Part shown: one piece after another, positions 35,832 through 47,259 of the stretch
Numbering within the stretch: position 1 is the first letter of the stretch
How the letters are laid out: the number at the start of each line of letters is the position of its first letter
DNA from: Gyrodactylus bullatarudis
Taxonomy: Eukaryota > Platyhelminthes > Monogenea > Gyrodactylidea > Gyrodactylidae
DNA length: 64,000 bases
Assembly (NCBI GenBank): GCA_012064415.1
Contig: SSNU01000055.1
Location: 248,001 to 312,000, forward strand
Reading direction: 5' to 3'
Position numbers and translations under genes: made by a program
The notes under the pieces: model-generated
Database searches by the model: none
What the model saw: only the letters and a program-made list of their open reading frames with translations
Told to the model about the DNA's origin: nothing

Positions 35832-36868
35832 ATTCATAAAGAAAGGCGATGCCAGGTTTGTTAAAAGAATAGCGCTTTCTTTCGTGGCATACTCTTCAGA
35901 AACGATAAATAAGACTATACATACCATTCAAAGGAGATCAGACCAGCTCAATATACAAGAAAAAACTAAAGGAAAGATTCGACAAAACATTCCCAGACAA
36001 AACCCTAAGAATATTTTTCAAAACCACAAAAATTTTTTCAAACCAAACCAAAGATAAACTAGACCCATAGAAACAGACTCACGTTGTATATATGTTCAAA
36101 TGTTTTTGCAATTCTGAGTACATAGGACATACCTATCGACGTCTTGAAGAAAGGATAAATGAACATCTATACACTGGGACGACATCGGTCAGAGAACACC
36201 TGACAGAATGTCCAGAAAAAGTTTCCCCATCAAAATTTGAAATCCTTTACAAACAACCAGGACAGATTTCAAGACAGCAGAGGCTCTTTTCATTGAAAAA
36301 GAAAAGCCAAACTTGTGTGTACAGAAAGTAGCTATCAAATCACTAGTCCTACCTCGAGGAACTTTAAAAACAATAGACACGAATGAAGAGACCAGAGAGA
36401 AATTAGCTACTTCCCAACCTTCAACCAGATCCAGACCAAGAAAAAGGAATATGGCGGAAGAAACCAAGATCAGAAAAAGATAACCAGATATTTCTCTCAA
36501 AATTAATACTTATAGAACTCAGATAATTAAACTCAAACCATTACTTTTCAAAATCCTGTTTAGCATGGTCTATTCCATTGAAAGACCGTATACAAATGTA
36601 CAAAGAACCAGTATACACACGCACATGGTAACTCTCCCACCACCAAATGTACTCGCATAATACCAACACCAAGAAAACCGAGAAGTACCAAAAGAAGCAC
36701 ACACGCACTCACCTCTAAGGAGGTGAACAAAAAGAAGGGCCAATCAGATCAATTATCATCATTTCTTGTAATTTTTTTATATAAATCTGGCATGTAAAAG
36801 CTGAGGAGTATGCCACGAAATAAAGCGCTATTCTTTTAACAAACCTGGCATCGCCTTTCTTTATGAAT
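35832..36868 (+). mobile_element. Penelope-like retroelement remnant with 63 bp inverted flanks
   Basis: Arms 35832-35894 and 36806-36868 are inverted repeats of equal length (AGGCGATGCCAGGTTTG and complement). Between them lies the broken coding end of a Penelope-like element. Penelope copies often carry such flanking, partly inverted duplications. The upstream reverse transcriptase is missing. Confidence 0.7.
35931..36482 (+). pseudogene. Penelope-like reverse transcriptase C-terminus with GIY-YIG endonuclease, broken
   Basis: One frame reads IPFKGDQ...LKERFDKTF...LRIFFKTTK, then a TAG stop, then VVYMFKCFCNSEYIGHT, the GIY-YIG core (VVY and YIG), with RRLEERINEH holding the expected Arg and Glu/His. 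After about 36270 the coding sense moves to another frame (EALFIEKEKPNLCVQK, then a basic tail to a stop at 36482), a frameshift. Order and motifs are those of Penelope elements, in which GIY-YIG nicks target DNA. At least two lesions make it inactive. Confidence 0.8.
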
Positions 36869-37700
36869 GGGAAATTCATAAATTAGGATGGTCCAAGATC
36901 AGTTCGAAATAACGGTTTTTTTCAAAAAAAATAAATAAAAATAACCAAGGATAGCTTTAGGTTTTTCTACGTCCAATTTTTGCCCAAAATAGGCTTTGGA
37001 AACTATTGTGGGTGCCGGTATGGGTATTGGTAATTGAGAAGAGCAGGCATATTAGACTGGGACTTTATTAAGTTGGGTAAACCATAATAACTAACTCATG
37101 GGTAACAATATAAACAACAGATTAATATTACAAATCACAGAGTTCTTTTAAAGGAAGTACTTGGCGTATATTCAAAGATCACAACAGTAGGGGAACAGAG
37201 TAGCTTAACACTTGGAAATAAAATCAAAAATGCGCATTCATCCTAGGTATTTTTATCAAGTAATTCTCTCACTATACTAATTACATCTAGCGGCATTAAG
37301 AACCACTTGACTATATTTCTCAGAGTGATTAAGAATGAGAGACTTGTTAATGAAGTCTAGAAGTGATTTACAGACTTTGATATGTACCGCTGATATATAA
37401 GAAAATAATTATTGTGAAAGAAAATGCTTACGATCTCACAATCCCAGATTAACCCGTTCTTCTTTGAGAGCATTTTCACTGTGTGAAACTGAGATTTTTC
37501 ATCTAAAAGCACTCCCCATCTTCATATTGACTACTAGGCTAGGGTGAAAATTTTTTTCCTTCGATCTTACTTTTCTGATAGAATTTAGTACTCATATTAT
37601 GCATATTTTTAAATGTCATTGCCCATTTTTCCCACAATATCCCACGGGGATGATAAAACGCTGAAATTCACATTGAAGGCCCTCTTGACGATGGGATTAC

Positions 37701-37967
37701 TAAAGCTAATTGATATGAAGTTGGGAATCAATGATTTTTACAGAAATCTCGATTTTTTCATCAAGAATTTGAATTTGTTGAAGATTTTTTGGAATCCTAC
37801 TCATGTTGTCCACTTTTAACATTTGAAGAAAAAAATATATGGTCATTTTTCAAATTTCGATTTGGCGCAAAAATCCCATTTTTCGAACTATGAACTGAAA
37901 ATTTTTATTGATTGATCGAGGTTTTTGTAAAAATCACAGATTTCCAACTTCATATCAATTAGCTTTA
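37701..37967. mobile_element. MITE with about 53 bp inverted ends (family reference copy)
   Basis: Left end TAAAGCTAATTGATATGAAG and the complement of right end ATCAATTAGCTTTA match over about 53 bases. The interior has ATTTGGCGCAAAAATCCCAT. Degraded relatives lie near 8815, 18175, 22560, 23130, 35390, 53500, 56680 and 61075. Confidence 0.65.
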
Positions 37968-38382
37968 TTTTGAAGGTAAAACTTGAGAATTTCATTAAAT
38001 GGCCAAGATATTTCGGATTTTAGTGATCGCATAGTAAAAATTCATTGAAAATTGAATGGCGATTTGAAAAAATTCTGGATTTTTAACACTGAATGGTGAT
38101 GCATTTTCGACATATGCTTCAATACAAAATAATAGCTTTATCAGAAAAGTTGGTACTAATATGAAGTTAAAAATTTCACCCTACCCTATTGACTACCATT
38201 TATTCTTTTCATGATGACTATTTAAACAAAAAGATCGAATTTGGTAATTCTCTAAGCGATCCACTGATTTAAATCCAACATAGCTTGGCATCTCTGCAGG
38301 ATCCGTTAATTTCATGTGTAAGAAATTTATTTATCAAGATGAATACTCAACTCTCTGAGATGATACTGCAAAATATCTTTAC

Positions 38383-38592
38383 ATGTTCTTCACTGCCATT
38401 GTTCTTTTGTTTCTATCGATAGGATTTGTTTGTTTATCTTTAGACAAAACTGACATGTCTGATAGATCTCATACATATGAACATATGAAAAGCAACATGT
38501 TTATTTCTCTTGTTACCAAACAATTCTCTCGACTCCAAATCAATGAAATTTGCATCCTGATAAGCATTTTTCTTGACGAAACTGAATTATGA
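38383..38592 (+). CDS. Small secreted peptide candidate, unknown
   Basis: A 69-residue frame from ATG with a signal-peptide-like start (MFFTAIVLLFLSIGFVCLSL) and a polar remainder. AATAAA lies about 30 bases after the stop. There is one cysteine in the signal region and one near the end. Chance is possible, since short hydrophobic frames are common in AT-rich DNA. Confidence 0.3.
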   Translation: MFFTAIVLLFLSIGFVCLSLDKTDMSDRSHTYEHMKSNMFISLVTKQFSRLQINEICILISIFLDETEL

Positions 38593-39134
38593 ATCAAGAA
38601 GATTCATATATATATTCCTCAATAAATGCACATAAAAATTTGAAGAATTTCGGTTGAACAAAACTTTCAACGACCCAGACTTACATTTGAAGGCTAGAGG
38701 TAGATAAAACTTAAATACCGCTTGGATCAAGTGAATTCTGATAAAGGCTTAAAATATCAAAATTATGCCTTGATGTTTGTATGATTCGTGTTACTAGAGG
38801 TAGCAAGAAATAGTTTTTGGAATTCAAATTGCCACCATAGATTTTTCTCGCACAAAGCCGATTCTGCAGAAATTATTTACGATTAAAGATTACCGTCCAG
38901 TTGTTAGAATTGTTAAAAGATCTGGTTAACCAACATAGTATGCTGAGAGGCTCGAAACTCGGATAAAATTTCCGTTTTAAAGAAAAATGAATTTTTTTGA
39001 CAAATTTTCACTAACTTAAGAGATATCTCAGCTAGCCGATTTTTTTTAATATCAGACTCGTGATCAGAATAAAATTCTACATCATCCTGACCAGAGTAGT
39101 GCTTCTAATGTGTCATGTATTTGTCGATGTTGTA

Positions 39135-39300
39135 GGTAATTCGTACTGAACTGCTAATTCGTACTCAAATATAAATTAGCAGGAATTGCTCTGGTAATTC
39201 GTACTGAAAGGGCAGAGGGGAATACATGGTATAGACCAAGTGTATGCTTAATAATTTCAGTGTCAATTAGCAAAGCAATCCCTGCTAATACGTACTGAAA
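39135..39300. repeat. Cluster of a 16-base repeat
   Basis: Four copies of a GGTAATTCGTACTGAA-like unit (39135, 39153, 39193, 39284) with an inverted pair around ATTAGCAGG...CCTGCTAAT between the third and fourth. Function unknown. Confidence 0.6.
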
Positions 39301-40082
39301 ATATTAAGCTTCGTATCTTTTAAGCAATTCAACCTTGGAGTTTCTGTACTCGATATGTGTTCTCCTTTTATACATGTTATTGTACTGACCCAAGTGGGGA
39401 AACTCTATCATTGATATGCATAATTTTAACTTCATTTATAATACAATAAATGTCCGAAATAGATAATCGAATGTAAAATTCACCCTCAACCCTATCAGAT
39501 TCCAAGACAATGGAATTAGCAAAACTCTGATATATTAATCCAAGATTATAGAGAGATAGCTACAGGGAGGTTTCTTTCGTGGAGAAAATCAATAAAAAAG
39601 ATTTAATATATTATATTTAGTATACATTCTTTGGTCTTTATTATTCTAATATTATTAGTATTAAATAAATAAAGATGAGGAAGAATAAATCTCGAATGAA
39701 ATAAGCGTACTTTTCCATCAATGCTTTGGATGCCTAAAATAAGTGCAAACATGTCTATATGATATGGTATTTTACTTAACTCAAAATCAATCGATTTTAA
39801 CACTTGAAGAAATCCCTATGAGAGAGATGGTATCAAATTCTTCAGAATAATAAATCACGAAAGGATTAGCTTACCAAAAACTTGGGATTTCCCAAAAGTC
39901 TCAGATTTATTTCCAGTACTGTGGATATTACAAAGCGAGAAATACCTCGGCCAATGAAATTCAATGAAATATTAAAATTATTCCTTGACCAATCAGATCA
40001 ATCGTATTCAAAAGTAAGCCAGTAGTTTGTTGAAAAATTATTTGAAAGAAATAAGACAGCTTTGCTTTTCTCAGTTCAGATA

Positions 40083-41210
40083 ATGTCAGATCGAAGTAAT
40101 GCTGGATTTGATAAGACTGCCTCTCCATATCTATTGGTGGCTTCATGCATATTTGGAAGTATTCTCAACATCATTGTTATATCCTTGTTGTGGTTGAATT
40201 TCCTCCCGAAAAACTCATTCTGGCATCAGTTCAAGAGGAAAAATACACTGAAAAAATCAGAGAATATCCATAAATTTGATGCAGTAGCGGATACATTCAT
40301 CCTGGCTCTGGCCATCAACGATTTATTGGCATGCCTTAGTGTCGTTCCCCTAACTGCCTACATGGATTTCCATGAAAAGTCACCTTCGTTTTTTCTCTGC
40401 AACCTGTTCTATTTCTTGTTGTTCTTCTTTCCAGCCTTTTCATCGCTAATGCTGTCCCTAATTGCTATTGACAGGTGCATTTTCCTCTGTTTTCCCTTTA
40501 TCAAATGGTTTACAGTGAAAAAGGTCGTCATTATCACAATGATCCTGGTCGCTTTAAACACTATTTACAGTGGGACATTTGCTGTTAGCATACTTGAGAA
40601 AAAGTTTTTCATTGCTAATCAAACATGCGAGTCAAAGTCTACCCTTCTGGTCAATATCCTGAACAAACTCAATAATGGACTATTTCTTTTCCTAATTTTT
40701 ATTGTGGCCGCATGCTATTTGTCAATATACTTTGTCCTACTCAGGACAAAAAGAAAACTGAAAGAAAACAAGACAGACAGTAGCACATTAACTGCCAAAA
40801 ACAATAACGAAGCTATTTGTTCGGAAAATACCAAAGTTGATATTGTAATCGATATGAATAGTAAGAGTCGAAAAAAGAGTACCTTTCTATTCTTCATCGT
40901 TGTTTTTAGTTTCATCCTCTGTTACGGTATTGCCCTGGTCGGGATACAAATCGGAACAGATAATAAAATTATAACAAATTTATATCTTTTCATGCATGCT
41001 ATAAATCCTTTAATTGATATAATCATGAATAGAAGATTCAGTCAAGATCTTCAGTTAATATTGAAAGGAAGGTGTTGTAAGAGACTCAACAAGACTGAAA
41101 CGTACCCTGATATTCCGAGGAGGCGGGGACCGAAACTAGGACCCAATGAAAACGACTCTAAAACAACTGTTGCTGAATGTGTGGATGACTCAAAGGAGAA
41201 TTTCATTTAA
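40083..41210 (+). CDS. Rhodopsin-family G-protein-coupled receptor, orphan
   Basis: Intronless coding region of 375 residues from ATG at 40083. Seven hydrophobic segments are visible: about 16-38, 66-90, 103-130, 147-168, 195-220, 267-290 and 296-315. Family marks: Asp80 in AIND (TM2), Cys106 exactly 25 residues before Arg131 and pairing with Cys182 in loop 2, DRC (130-132) in place of DRY, NPLID (308-312) in place of NPxxY, and basic residues at the TM5/TM6 inner ends. TM6 has CYGI where CWxP is usual. The third inner loop is about 45 residues. A strong 3' splice site (TTTGCTTTTCTCAG, ending 40074) lies eight bases before the ATG, so the 5' leader is probably spliced or trans-spliced. AATAAA lies near 41343. 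The ligand cannot be told; peptide or lineage-specific orphan is likely. Confidence 0.88.
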   Translation: MSDRSNAGFDKTASPYLLVASCIFGSILNIIVISLLWLNFLPKNSFWHQFKRKNTLKKSENIHKFDAVADTFILALAINDLLACLSVVPLTAYMDFHEKSPSFFLCNLFYFLLFFFPAFSSLMLSLIAIDRCIFLCFPFIKWFTVKKVVIITMILVALNTIYSGTFAVSILEKKFFIANQTCESKSTLLVNILNKLNNGLFLFLIFIVAACYLSIYFVLLRTKRKLKENKTDSSTLTAKNNNEAICSENTKVDIVIDMNSKSRKKSTFLFFIVVFSFILCYGIALVGIQIGTDNKIITNLYLFMHAINPLIDIIMNRRFSQDLQLILKGRCCKRLNKTETYPDIPRRRGPKLGPNENDSKTTVAECVDDSKENFI

Positions 41211-43830
41211 CCCTTCAGTGCAGCACTAGAGACTATTCCATAACCTGCACAATTCAACAGAGGTTGTTGATTTATTTTATTTTTTGAAAGATAGAGAAGC
41301 CCTCTAATGTACAAAAGAATGAGGAAACTATTTTGGTTATTTAATAAAGAAAATATGTATTTTTTCAAACAAGTTAAATAACGCTTTTTTTCAATACAAC
41401 ATTGAAAACCGATTCTTATTTAAAAAGTTAAATCTTATTGTGATCTGAAGTAACACAAAAGTTTGTAGTTCTCTTGCATTGAAATAAACAAAAGGATTTT
41501 TATTTCTCCAGAAGGAAATCATTTCCCGGGTGCAGAACGACACTAAACTTTGTCAAATGAAACATAATGTTTAATAGATTTTTTTCAGACTTCTATACAT
41601 GCATTCTACCTGAAGATATTCTTGGATTGCTAACCTGAAGTTAAGAACGAGCGAAAGATGTTTTTCTTCTCAAGATTACTTCAACTACTCTGTAGTTGAA
41701 TCTTTATTAAATGTATTGGTGTTTGGTCTAGAGGGAATCGACAAATTTCCAAACATTAAGCACATTATAACGTCAGAGCAAATCCCCTATGAGAGATAGT
41801 TTTGTTTGATAGCTGGTCAATATTTTAAAAATAGTTCTTTCTATGATATTTTTCATGACAGTACTACTGGCTCGCTGATCATGTAGTAGCATGGGAAAAC
41901 TAAAACTTGGTTAACGATCACGTTCCGAGGGATTTTCTTTTCATGTAGCCCTCAGAAGAAACGAAATTCTTCAAAGGTATTTATTATGTATCCAAATCCC
42001 CAGTGTTCTCTTGAGGGATATATTTGAAAAAAATTATTCTACTCATTACCAATTTCAAAATAAATGTATTAGTTCAAAGTTAGGGATGTATTTTTTTCGA
42101 TCGGATGCATACTTTGGTCCAGGTATAAAAAGAAATTTTATCATCAAAGTAAACGCTTATTTCAGTAGTTTAAAATTTAATAATTCTTAAATAACTTGAG
42201 ATCTATTGATGATTTGTAAAAAAAGTTTACTCTGGTCTCATAACATTTGAATTTATTGTATTTCTTTCAAAAAAGAACAAGACTAAAATGTATTCGAATG
42301 AGGTTAAACTTGAAGGAGCTGTCTACTAATCAAATACACTAAAACATGATCGTTCATTGATTTACAGAGAAATATATAAAATATAAAAAGGGGAATTAAT
42401 TTTTATGACTATACTTTCTCTCTTTCCTATAGTGGATCAATTCTTTTTTCCTTAGCTAATCTCTGTAAGATCCTAAATTCTCAATATTGGATCATTTTGT
42501 ATATCAGTTCAGTATATATATATGCATGTTTTATAGATATTCAACTTCCTGTATTTATTTTTAATTTAGAATAATAATTCAATTTTGAATAATTCAGATA
42601 AATTCTTGCTCAGACAAATCTATCCCTTCTTCAGTGGAGGTTTTGAGAAAACGAAGATTTCTAGAAGGTTTTGAGATTGAACCTAGTATATTTTTTAAAT
42701 TTTATCAGCTCAGTATATATAACCTTAGAAATGACACTTGGGGTTACAAATAGACAGGAAAATCGATTTTCAATATTGAATTTTTAATGGACTTGTATGG
42801 AGATCTTGAATCATTAAATTTTATCAACTTTAAAGTCGTAAACTGATCAAGAATAATCGAAATTCAACTTTCACACAGTAAGGGAAAAATACTCAAGATC
42901 ATTTTGAGCATACTCGTTTTGCTTGTCTAATAGTGACCTTTCTTATAAAAGAAACAACCAAAAGGTGTTGTCTAGAACTTATACCATGAAAGCTAATTTT
43001 TTCAAAAATCAGAAATTCTCTGTTTTCATTTTTTGTTTTAAATAATAATTTAATTTTCCAAATGCGATTGTTGATCAGCAATTTCTACTCTTTTGTGATT
43101 TCAATTTTGCCAAAATCTAGATTGGATTTCTTCTGGTAACATAGTAAATTCTCATCTTGATATTAACAAGATAAAGTTGAAAAAAAATTTTTTTGTTTTA
43201 TTGGTTTATTCTCACATACATAAAAAAGATTATCTGCAAAAAAAAATTTTGGAAAGAACTGGTGTTATAAATCAAAATGAGTATAGAAGCCAGTGAATAT
43301 TTTGTGATAGATAAATGATAATCTGAGTTATCTAGTGAAATGCATCAAGTTTCCAAAATTTTCTATTAAATCTCTTTATACCCAGATTATCATCTGTTCG
43401 TTTGAAGATTGACATTTTCTATTTTGGTTAGATTTCAATTCAACTGAATCCATTGATAGGCTGGAATGGAAACTTGGTATTCATATTTATTGAGCCTAGT
43501 TGATTTCAGATACAAAATTATTCTCAGATCCTTTCTATAAGAAAAAAATAGATTTTTTAAAATAGAAATGAAAAGTATTTTCATTGTAGAATAATCTGTA
43601 TCAACTCGTGAATTGATATTTTTGTCAAGTTATAGTTATTTTTATTTGAAAAAATTACACAAAATGTATCAAATAATTACCTATTAAACGTAATAATATT
43701 GATCGTAATTTTACTTTTTCCAAAGACAATCACGTCTGGTGATTGCCAAGGTCATCATTTTGAAAAATGAGGATAATTTGCTAGAATAATCATACTGATT
43801 TCTGAATTTATCCAACGAAGAATTAAGGGA

Positions 43831-44530
43831 TATCATCAAAAACTACATATAGGGGTAGGGGAATCTATTAAAACCTACATGATTTATTTAATGATTAATA
43901 AACATTTAACTCTTGAAAAATTAACCAATTTGATAAATCATTTATTTGTAATTAAGAGGATGGGTCATGTAAAGGGCCTCAAGAAATATGGCCTAAAAAT
44001 TCATTTATATGCGCATAGAATATGCATTATTGGTTTTCTATATAAAAACTGATACTACTTGTAAGCTATTTTTGAGAGAACGATTTTCACCATCGAATTT
44101 TCTAGTAATTAATATACTACTTGTTAGCTATTTTCGAAAAAATGCATTTTCTTTGAATAAAATATTTAATCAAAATATTTATAATTTTCAAAACTCTAAC
44201 TTTAAGATGCATTGAAAAAAACATGAACGATCCTAATCGATCAATTCAATATATAACACATATATGCACTGACAACTTTTTAACCCTTACCCCACAGCAG
44301 TTTTAAATATCACAGAATGTTTAGATTAAAAAGTATACCTCGAATTTAAAATATGCATTTTTGAGGCCATATAATGAAATTTGTATGTAGATTATGTAAT
44401 TAATGGAACACATCATTTTGATAGTGATAACTAGCTATGTGGGAAGTGATAATATGTCGGAATATATAAACCATGTAAATTTTGTAAATATAAATGTAGG
44501 TCTTACCCCTATATGTAGTTTTTGATGATC
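43831..44530. mobile_element. MITE-like element, 28 bp inverted ends
   Basis: Left ATCAAAAACTACATATAGGGG and right CCCCTATATGTAGTTTTTGAT are inverted copies at 43831-43858 and 44503-44530. The roughly 640 bp interior has no coding frame beyond short ones. GGCCTCAAGAAATATG and TTTTGAGGCCATATAA inside suggest further internal symmetry. Confidence 0.6.
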
Positions 44531-45461
44531 TTCCAAGAACTATATATACGCTCGTTTTCTCGAACCTTCCTTATGAGTTTAGAAACCAACAATGAGATTC
44601 TTGATGAAGTTCGACAATATTACCATTCTTATATTTTGAGCGTTACCACATACAAGATATTGAATAGAGGAGAGATTTTAATGGATAGTTCTTGACAGAT
44701 TTGTCAGATTTTCATCTCACATACTGAATGATGAAAACTCGAATTGAAAAAAGTACACTTTAACACATATAAATTCTGGCTTATCCATTATTATGATAAA
44801 AGTTTAAAATTCTAAAAGAAAAATGAAAACGCTCACATTGACCTGAAGATTAAAGCTGGTTAACGATTTGAGAAAATTGAAACATTGCGTTTTGTTCGAT
44901 AAAAGACTAAATATTCTTTATATCACATAGGATATGGCTAGTTATGATGTTTAGATTTTTTCTTGTTCTTGGCTTTCGAATAAAGTTACACCTTCAACTT
45001 TATAGTCTCTGTTTGACGTTTAACAAAGAGAACTTCAAAGAAAATGCACATTTTTTTATTCTTTACATCAAATTGACAGATTGAACAAACAATCTCGAAG
45101 AAATATTCATTTTCTTTTGCTCATGCAACATCTGACTTTTCTTGGGCCAATTCAATGATGAAAATTTCACGAAATAAAGTGCATTATGATAAGATTAAAA
45201 GTAGATCATCCTATAAGCCTGACTGCTTAGTTTATTCAATTTTCAACTAAACACGGAACCCAGAAGAGTATCAACAATTGGAGGAACCAATCTCTGAAGA
45301 ACATTTAAGTTTAGACTTTGAAATTTTTCACAAAATATAGTTTGATCTAATTGCTTCATGATTTTATGTCGTGTTTTTTCAAGAATGTCTGTAACAAGTT
45401 GATAAAATTGACCAAAAATAATGAAAATTGTTATTCCTATCAGACTCGAATTTATTTAAAA

Positions 45462-45670
45462 TTAACCGTTTCGGTGTCGATTTTCCAATTTTTTTGAACC
45501 TTCGTAACTCTACCAGTTTGATAGGTTTCTGGATCAATTAAAGTTTAAAATTGAAGCCCACAATGTGAACTTGCATTGGCAATATTTCTGGCCAAATAAC
45601 TTGGTATCTTCATAGCTAAATTTTGCTTTTTATAAAAATTGTGAAATAGTCTCAGCACCGAAAGGGTTAA
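45462..45670. mobile_element. piggyBac-like MITE, complete
   Basis: TTAA at 45462-45465 and 45667-45670 flank a 201 bp element with ends CCGTTTCGGTG and CACCGAAAGGG (one mismatch). The interior matches 4870-5030 (ACTCTACCAGTTTGATAGG and following). TTAA duplication with CCCTTT-type ends is the piggyBac signature. Confidence 0.8.
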
Positions 45671-46721
45671 ATTGATGAGTTCAGATTACAAATCCTCATA
45701 TTCTCACAGTATATATATTAGTCACTCTGAACAATGAACCAAACAGATATATATATATATCATACATTTGTCTATTCCTAGTTTAATATGATTTCTGATG
45801 CGTATAACAGACAAATTCCCTAAAGGCATAAGCGTAAATACAACGATCATCTTAGGGAAAGAGAATTAGCCTTTGATAATCAAGAGATTTCTCAGGATAC
45901 TCTTCAAGATTTCTAAACTAAATGAAGCATAGTAACAGTTTACTTGCATCTAATAATACTACAGCAATCTGTTCATTGACTTTCAAGGGTCATAAATATT
46001 TTATTAAAAATATCTAAAGAAACTCTAGTGATGATCGGAACTTTCAAAGAGAGTAAAAATATTAAGTGTATTTAAAGATTGACTTGGATACTGTAATAAA
46101 TATTGAAAATTACAAGTTTATTTAGATACTGAAAAGAGTTTATTGCTATCCTAGTTGTCTAATAGAATCAACACTTGATAACTAACCTTTGGTTTGCAGT
46201 TTAAGAAGATTAGAAGGCTTGGAAAAAGGCAAAATAAGAGGTAACCAAGATTTATTTGAATGATTGCTAGCCCTAGAAGAAACAGGTTGGTAAATTTTTA
46301 AATGTTTCTTACAAAGGTCAAATCGATAATGAAATAAAACTAAGAACCTTTTCGTGTTAAGTGTATGAATTGTTTCTTTTATAAAACTTTACAAGAACTA
46401 AATTATAAATGAAGTGAATTTATAGTTATCAAAGATTGATTTCAAAGCTACTTACTATATTGTTGATGTGAAGAATTTCAATTAGTTCATCGACAAATCT
46501 ATGACAAAAAATTTTAATCTCAATAACGACTCATTTTATTATTGGGGTTCTTCTCTTAATTTTCCTCTTACTATCCTGAGAAAAATATTGAGTTTTTTTG
46601 TAAAAGTAATAAATACTAATCTTTCGATAAACTAGCTTGATTTGGTTCTTTGTAAAAATCATAAGCTTCCAACTACAGAATAGATCTGAGTCTCACAACG
46701 TTCAAGACCTGGGTTCGAATC

Positions 46722-46777
46722 CTGGCTATGGTGTACTGACGAGTCCTAATAAGGACGAAACGTGTCTACATCTGCCA
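46722..46777 (+). ncRNA. Type I hammerhead ribozyme, best-preserved copy
   Basis: CTGACGA, stem II GTCC/GGAC around TAATAA, GAAA, ACGTGT, C. Stem I: GGTGTA pairs with TACATC; then an unpaired CTAT/TG loop; then TGG pairs with CCA. This internal loop is where the tertiary contact with the stem II loop is expected. Stem III is near-palindromic (ACGTGT), closing with wobble pairs in a dimer. Confidence 0.7.
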
Positions 46778-46882
46778 CTGTGAGTTGAATATTATTTGAC
46801 TCTCTTATGGAATTGACACCTGTTTATCCGAATTCTAACATCTAGGTGTGAGAAGTTAGATTCACATGGATATAGTAATAAC

Positions 46883-47259
46883 TAGAGCCTCAAAAAATAA
46901 TACCTAAAAATAATTTTTTAAGATCTAAAAAATTTGAAAAGTATTATTTTTCGATTTTAAGGTATTATCTTATCGCTAATTTAGAACAAATATCTTACAT
47001 GAGCTACTTATAAGTAAACAGAATAAAAATTTGAAAATCATTTCTCTACCTCAAAAATGAGGACTGAGTTCATTGATATGGATGAAATAAAATGCTTTTA
47101 TAATGTATTATTTTAATACCTTATCTTCAAAATAATACATTTTAAGACCTTATAACTTTGAACCCTGATGAAATAGCAGAAAAATTATTAGTTAAAAATG
47201 GTTTTCATAACAGAGGGAATAGCTGGTTAAAATAAGCATTTTAATACTTTTTGAGATTC
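46883..47259. mobile_element. MITE inserted in the tRNA/hammerhead element
   Basis: A 377 bp insertion flanked by TAGTAATAAC (46873-46882 and 47260-47269), which is single in the uninterrupted copies. Ends CTCAAAAAATAATA and, inverted, CTCAAAAAGTATTA lie two to four bases in. The roughly 10 bp duplication suggests a Mutator- or hAT-like source; no coding capacity. Confidence 0.65.

Larger units (their letters stand above)
32196..40082. other. Spacer between RhoGAP gene and GPCR, repeat-rich
   Basis: Apart from the elements listed (33085-33434, 35390-36870, 37701-37967, 39135-39300) and one small candidate gene (38383-38592), no exon is supported. Confidence 0.6.

Noticed and set aside
41207..41222. 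TTAACCCTTCAGTGC as a piggyBac-like insertion that created the GPCR stop codon
   Set aside because: No opposite end found, and the body of the MITE does not follow.
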